From Paenibacillus camelliae (GTDB taxonomy: Bacteria; Bacillota; Bacilli; Paenibacillales; Paenibacillaceae): DNA of 64,000 bases. Position numbers and translations under genes: made by a program. The DNA is taken from the NCBI RefSeq assembly GCF_023715345.1, contig NZ_JAMBNY010000001.1, positions 124,001-188,000 of the forward strand, read 5' to 3'. This document shows positions 60,332-64,000 of the stretch, piece by piece. The notes under the pieces were generated by a model. That model had not been told where the DNA came from, searched no databases, and saw nothing but the letters and a program-made list of their open reading frames with translations. The number at the start of each line of letters is the position of its first letter. The stretch's first letter is position 1.

Positions 60332-60607
60332 TTTACACTAATCGAATAATGATTCATCATCGACCCCGTACATGACTAAATTAACACGTCTCATATCCTT
60401 AGTCCATCTTCAATCCCTATAGTGTTGGATTCTTAACTACCTAACGCCCATATCTTTTTGTATGTTTTTGTTTACAAATTACAATACATATAATTTCTGG
60501 GGTTGTTTTCCATCATCCCTTGTAGTAAATTTTGATTATTTATTGGGTAGAGCTTTTTCAAAATGCTGAATAAATACTCTTAACGATACGAGGGGGAAGG
60601 AACGATC
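60332..60607 (+). promoter_or_regulatory. Intergenic stretch with ABC exporter promoter candidate
   Basis: No gene seen. A TATAAT at 60489-60494 is the best -10 element; TTTACA (60471) and TTGTTT (60468) lie at short spacing, so the -35 is doubtful. The leader of about 110 bases before the TTG start contains no clear hairpin. Confidence 0.4.
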
Positions 60608-62464
60608 TTGAAGAGGCTACGCCATACATTCCAGCATATTAAAGTCAATATCGCCAACAACTTATTTATGTTCAAATTAGCATGGAGTATACATCCGCAG
60701 AGAGTGGTGGCTGAGTTTGCAGTCCAAGCCGGTAGACAGCTTGCTAATGTTTTTTTTACCGTGTATTTTATGAAGTACATAATCGAGTCCATATCAATCG
60801 GAAGAGATTTTCAACAAATTGTCTATTTCATATTGCTGACATTGGGTTTGCTTTTCGCATTAGTCTTGCTGGACAACTGGTATGATTATCGCTTCAAACC
60901 TATAAGCGATCTCAAGTTATATGAGAAGCTTTATCTCATTCTCTTTCGCAAGGCTGCTTCCGTAGAATTGAAGTGCTTTGAAGATCATGAGTTTTATAAT
61001 AAATATACCAAAGCCATCCAAGAAGCGGATATACGAGTAAGCGCTGTTCTTGCCAATCTCTCTAGGATTATATTCGTCTCGCTTGCAACGATAAGTATAT
61101 TTGCCGTCATGTACGCCATAGATCCTTGGGTGGTATGGTTTGCTTTATTGCCGATTATCGGTAATTTTTATTTTGGAAAAAAGCTGAATCGACTTCAGTT
61201 CCAGCAAAATGATGAGCGGATACCCTACCAAAGAAAAATGGACTATGTAAACCGTGTCATTTATTTATCGCACTTTGCCAAGGAAATTCGATTGTCCCGC
61301 ATTTTTTCAGTACTGAGAAGCACTTATATTGAAGGGTATGACGGTGTCATTTCTGTCATTCATAAGTATCGAGTAAAGGCGGGAGTCATTTCCTTTTTGA
61401 AAATTTTCACTACCTTCACGCTCATTTTCCAAGGGGTGTTGCTGTACGGTGCTTATCTAGCCATTGTTAAGCAATCGATTTCTATCAGTTCCTTTATCGT
61501 TCTTGGAAGCGCAATGGTTGGTGGCGCCTGGTCGCTCATCCGGCTGTCTGACAGTTTTGTAGAGATCAACAAGAACGGCATTTACATTGAAAATTTAAAA
61601 ACTTTTTTAAGCTATGTTTCTGAAATTCAGGAGGATGACGATCCAGTCAAACCCATTGCGCCACCGATACAGCAATTAGCAATTCGGAAGCTTCAATTTA
61701 CGTATGATGGAGCAGATAGACCCTCTATTCGCCATATTACGATGGAAGTGAATAAGAATGAGAAAATTGCTCTTGTTGGCCACAATGGAGCAGGTAAATC
61801 AACGTTAATCAAGCTCATGATGCGATTGTACGATCCTACTGAGGGAGAAATACTGTTAAATGGCCGCAATATAAAAGAGTTCGACCTCATGTCCTATCGC
61901 TCATTGTATGGGACCGTATTTCAGGATTTTAAGATTTTTTCGATGACAATTGCAGAGAACGTGCTTATGCGCGATGTGGAAACTGAAGCAGACCGCCAGC
62001 TCGTCATAAATGCGCTCAAGAAAAGCAAAGTATACGATAAGGTAGCCACTTTGCCGGAGGGAATAGATACGATGCTTACGAAGGAATTCGATGAACAAGG
62101 AGTGGTTTTATCAGGCGGCGAGTTTCAAAAGATTGCGATCGCGCGCATTTTTGCGCAACAGGCTGAACTACTCATTCTTGATGAGCCTACAAGCGCACTC
62201 GACCCAATTGCGGAATATGAAATCTTTGAAAGTATGATGGAAGCCTGCAAGGATAAAGCCGTTGTCATTATTTCTCACCGCATGTCGTCCGCTATGCTGG
62301 CAGACCGCATTTATTACATGGAGGATGGCGAAATTCAAGAGTCTGGTTCACACATGGAATTGATGCAGCTGCAAGGAAAATATGCGGAGCTATTCTTAAA
62401 GCAAGCAGAAAAGTATGTTGATCAAGAAGAGTTGGCTGGGGTGGTGAATCTGCATGAAGCCTAA
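60608..62464 (+). CDS. ABC exporter, fused membrane and ATPase domains (first of a pair)
   Basis: 618 residues. Six membrane helices in about residues 35-330 (type-1 exporter fold) are followed by an ATPase with Walker A GHNGAGKST near 395, Q-loop FQDFKIF, signature LSGGEFQKIAIARI near 497, Walker B LLILDEPTSALDP and the H-loop ISHRMS. Start TTG 60608 behind GGGGGAAGG. It overlaps the next half-transporter gene, so a heterodimeric exporter is likely. Such pairs often export peptides; no biosynthetic gene is visible in the window. Confidence 0.88.
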   Translation: MKRLRHTFQHIKVNIANNLFMFKLAWSIHPQRVVAEFAVQAGRQLANVFFTVYFMKYIIESISIGRDFQQIVYFILLTLGLLFALVLLDNWYDYRFKPISDLKLYEKLYLILFRKAASVELKCFEDHEFYNKYTKAIQEADIRVSAVLANLSRIIFVSLATISIFAVMYAIDPWVVWFALLPIIGNFYFGKKLNRLQFQQNDERIPYQRKMDYVNRVIYLSHFAKEIRLSRIFSVLRSTYIEGYDGVISVIHKYRVKAGVISFLKIFTTFTLIFQGVLLYGAYLAIVKQSISISSFIVLGSAMVGGAWSLIRLSDSFVEINKNGIYIENLKTFLSYVSEIQEDDDPVKPIAPPIQQLAIRKLQFTYDGADRPSIRHITMEVNKNEKIALVGHNGAGKSTLIKLMMRLYDPTEGEILLNGRNIKEFDLMSYRSLYGTVFQDFKIFSMTIAENVLMRDVETEADRQLVINALKKSKVYDKVATLPEGIDTMLTKEFDEQGVVLSGGEFQKIAIARIFAQQAELLILDEPTSALDPIAEYEIFESMMEACKDKAVVIISHRMSSAMLADRIYYMEDGEIQESGSHMELMQLQGKYAELFLKQAEKYVDQEELAGVVNLHEA

Positions 62465-64000
62465 TAAGCATAGCTTTAGTCGGGTTCTTCAAAATAATTG
62501 GTTTGTTTTGAAATACGGGCTGCGCTATTCTCGCAAATATATCATCTTTACATGCTTGTATGCATGCTTGCAGGAAATCGAAATTTTTATCGAGCATGTC
62601 ATTTTGATTAAGTTTGTGTTCGACAGCGTTCAATATGGAACTTCTTTTTCTACGGTTGCCTTCTATATCGGACTAACCATTTTGTTTATCGCAATCTGCT
62701 TTGTACTAGACAGTATTTACTACCAGAGCGTTGAACCTAAAGGAAAAGAATTGCTGTATCAAAAGATAAGGATGGATCTTTACGGAAAAGCGATTAGTAC
62801 CGATTTGGCGAATTATGATGATCCCGTTTACTATAATGATTATGTCTGGAGCGCCAATGATGCTCATAATCGAATAGATGCTACCATAAACAACATCAGA
62901 ACAATTTGTAAATCCGTTACGGTTATCATAACCTCTATAAGCTTCTTCTTGTTCGTTGACAAGGTCGGTTTGCTGTTTGTGCTCGTGTCCTTCATTTTAA
63001 CCCTAATTGTCAGCATGATCACCAATAAAATCGGGTACAAAATGAGGATGGAGCTAAACGAAAAGGATCGCAAACGAATCTATTTGAAGCGGTTATTTTA
63101 TTTGGCTGATTATGCGAAGGAATTAAGACTTTATTCCATCAAGGAGAGATTTTTTAGAAATTTCTCTGATACACATAAAGAGATGCACGGAATCGTGCAA
63201 AAGCATTCGAAAAAGCAGTTCTGGTTAAACTTTTCCTCTGAGTATTTTTTTAATGAGTTGATTTTGAGCGGCTTGTACGTCGTCTATGTTGTGTTTATGA
63301 CGTTAGTGAAAGGAACGTTAAGTTTTGGAAGCGCGGTTACGCTGCTCAATTCATCCTGGCGTTTAAAGGGCAATTTGCAATATATGACGACGCTTATTAG
63401 CCAGATGCAAGAAAACAGCTTGTATATTGAGAAGTTAAGAAGCTTCCTGGATCAAAAGAACCGTCTGATAGAAGCTGAAGATCCTATACCTGTGCCAAAC
63501 AAGTTTGTTGGATTAACGCTAAGAGATTTATCATTCCAATATGGTCAATCTGGGCCGCCAATCCTCCAAAACGTTAATTTAAGCATTAAGCCTGGAGAAA
63601 AAATAGCAATCGTTGGCTATAATGGTGCGGGAAAAACGACATTGACAAAGCTGATCATGCGTCTATATGATGCAAGCTCGGGAGAAATTCGATTAAATGG
63701 GATACCCATCGATCAATTGAAGCTGGATGATTATCGAATGAAGATTAGCTCCGTGTTTCAGGATCATCAGTTGTTCGCTGCTACGCTTTCTCAAAACGTC
63801 GTCATGAACCATGCTGCATCAGGCGATACCTATCTGATAAGAGAAGCGCTGGAGAAAAGTGGTTTTGGCAGTAAGCTACAATCTTTGCGACTAGGGACCG
63901 AGACTTCCGTTACTAAGGAATTTGACGATGCCGGGATCGAATTATCTGGCGGAGAGGCTCAGAAGGTGGCAATAGCAAGAGTATTCGCCAAGCCTACTCT
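62454..64000 (+). CDS. ABC exporter, fused membrane and ATPase domains (second of pair, 3' end missing)
   Basis: The frame is open from ATG 62454, inside the last codons of the preceding gene, to the right edge (515 complete codons). It has membrane helices (YIIFTCLYACLQEIEIF, VGLLFVLVSFILTLIVSMI, ILSGLYVVYVVFMTLV) and an ATPase domain with Walker A GYNGAGKTT near 389, Q-loop FQDHQLF and signature ELSGGEAQKVAIARVF near 501. Walker B lies beyond the window. Same domain order as the preceding protein, and probably its partner. Confidence 0.88.
   Translation, partial: MKPNKHSFSRVLQNNWFVLKYGLRYSRKYIIFTCLYACLQEIEIFIEHVILIKFVFDSVQYGTSFSTVAFYIGLTILFIAICFVLDSIYYQSVEPKGKELLYQKIRMDLYGKAISTDLANYDDPVYYNDYVWSANDAHNRIDATINNIRTICKSVTVIITSISFFLFVDKVGLLFVLVSFILTLIVSMITNKIGYKMRMELNEKDRKRIYLKRLFYLADYAKELRLYSIKERFFRNFSDTHKEMHGIVQKHSKKQFWLNFSSEYFFNELILSGLYVVYVVFMTLVKGTLSFGSAVTLLNSSWRLKGNLQYMTTLISQMQENSLYIEKLRSFLDQKNRLIEAEDPIPVPNKFVGLTLRDLSFQYGQSGPPILQNVNLSIKPGEKIAIVGYNGAGKTTLTKLIMRLYDASSGEIRLNGIPIDQLKLDDYRMKISSVFQDHQLFAATLSQNVVMNHAASGDTYLIREALEKSGFGSKLQSLRLGTETSVTKEFDDAGIELSGGEAQKVAIARVFAKPT

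Noticed and set aside
62292-63073. Minus-strand frames over the second ABC exporter
   Set aside because: The plus-strand frame from 62454 is continuous to the window edge and carries Walker A and signature motifs.

Overview
The window is one contiguous chromosomal stretch of an AT-rich Bacillota genome, most likely a member of Bacillales close to Paenibacillaceae. The inference rests on Gram-positive style Shine-Dalgarno sites (AAGGAGG type), frequent TTG and GTG starts, ATGA-coupled operons, short hairpin-plus-U terminators, and regulators typical of the phylum: a Gln T-box, a ZTP (pfl) riboswitch, a c-di-AMP (ydaO) riboswitch, a Zur box, ArsR and CstR operators. No rRNA, tRNA, CRISPR array, prophage or insertion sequence was recognised. 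Both edges cut a gene: an AHSA1/SRPBCC gene on the left and an ABC exporter on the right.

Layout. 1-9.3 kb: SRPBCC fragment, FNR-type oxidoreductase, HelD-like helicase, BAAT-type hydrolase, DUF1259 protein, MFS exporter, large lipoprotein. 9.3-16.2 kb: LysE, amino-acid permease, MFS exporter, GNAT and TRM11-like methyltransferase, two unknown envelope proteins. 16.3-18.5 kb: arsR-arsB-arsC with two ArsR operators. 18.7-24.2 kb: a reactive-sulfur (cst-type) cluster with a membrane TlpA fusion, CstR, DsrE, rhodaneses, TusA proteins, a persulfide dioxygenase and a TauE exporter, with four TACCC-N4-GGGTA type sites. 24.2-26.8 kb: a long leader with an 11-codon upstream ORF and two hairpin terminators, then rsgA translationally coupled to an APH-family kinase. 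26.8-34.3 kb: PadR/DUF2812 pair, divergent Lgt paralogue, erythromycin-esterase-like lipoprotein, S41 peptidase, ZTP riboswitch-folD, and three small envelope proteins. 34.4-36.8 kb: an ABC transporter. 37-37.7 kb (minus strand): a c-di-AMP riboswitch ahead of a stand-alone KdpD-type Usp. 38.2-44.5 kb: the Mrp Na+/H+ antiporter operon with mrpA and mrpB fused. 44.6-46 kb: Zur-controlled YciC/ZagA metallochaperone. 46-50.3 kb: LanFEG/Cpr-type peptide-antibiotic ABC transporter with its own two-component system. 50.4-56.8 kb: an MFS gene with an apparent ATC start, aldo/keto reductase with divergent AraC regulator, YgjP peptidase, Gfo/Idh protein, YhaM nuclease. 56.9-58.9 kb: T-box and glutaminyl-tRNA synthetase. 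59-64 kb: Gmad2 lipoprotein and a tandem pair of ABC exporters.

The common theme is stress and ion homeostasis: arsenic, sulfane sulfur, zinc, Na+/K+ with c-di-AMP, and cell-envelope or ribosome-directed antibiotics. The least explained parts are the structured leader of rsgA-APH, the identical 34-nt leader element placed before both the ABC operon and the mrp operon, the glutaminyl-tRNA synthetase with its own T-box, and the ATC-start MFS gene. All functional statements come from reading motifs; no database search was run.
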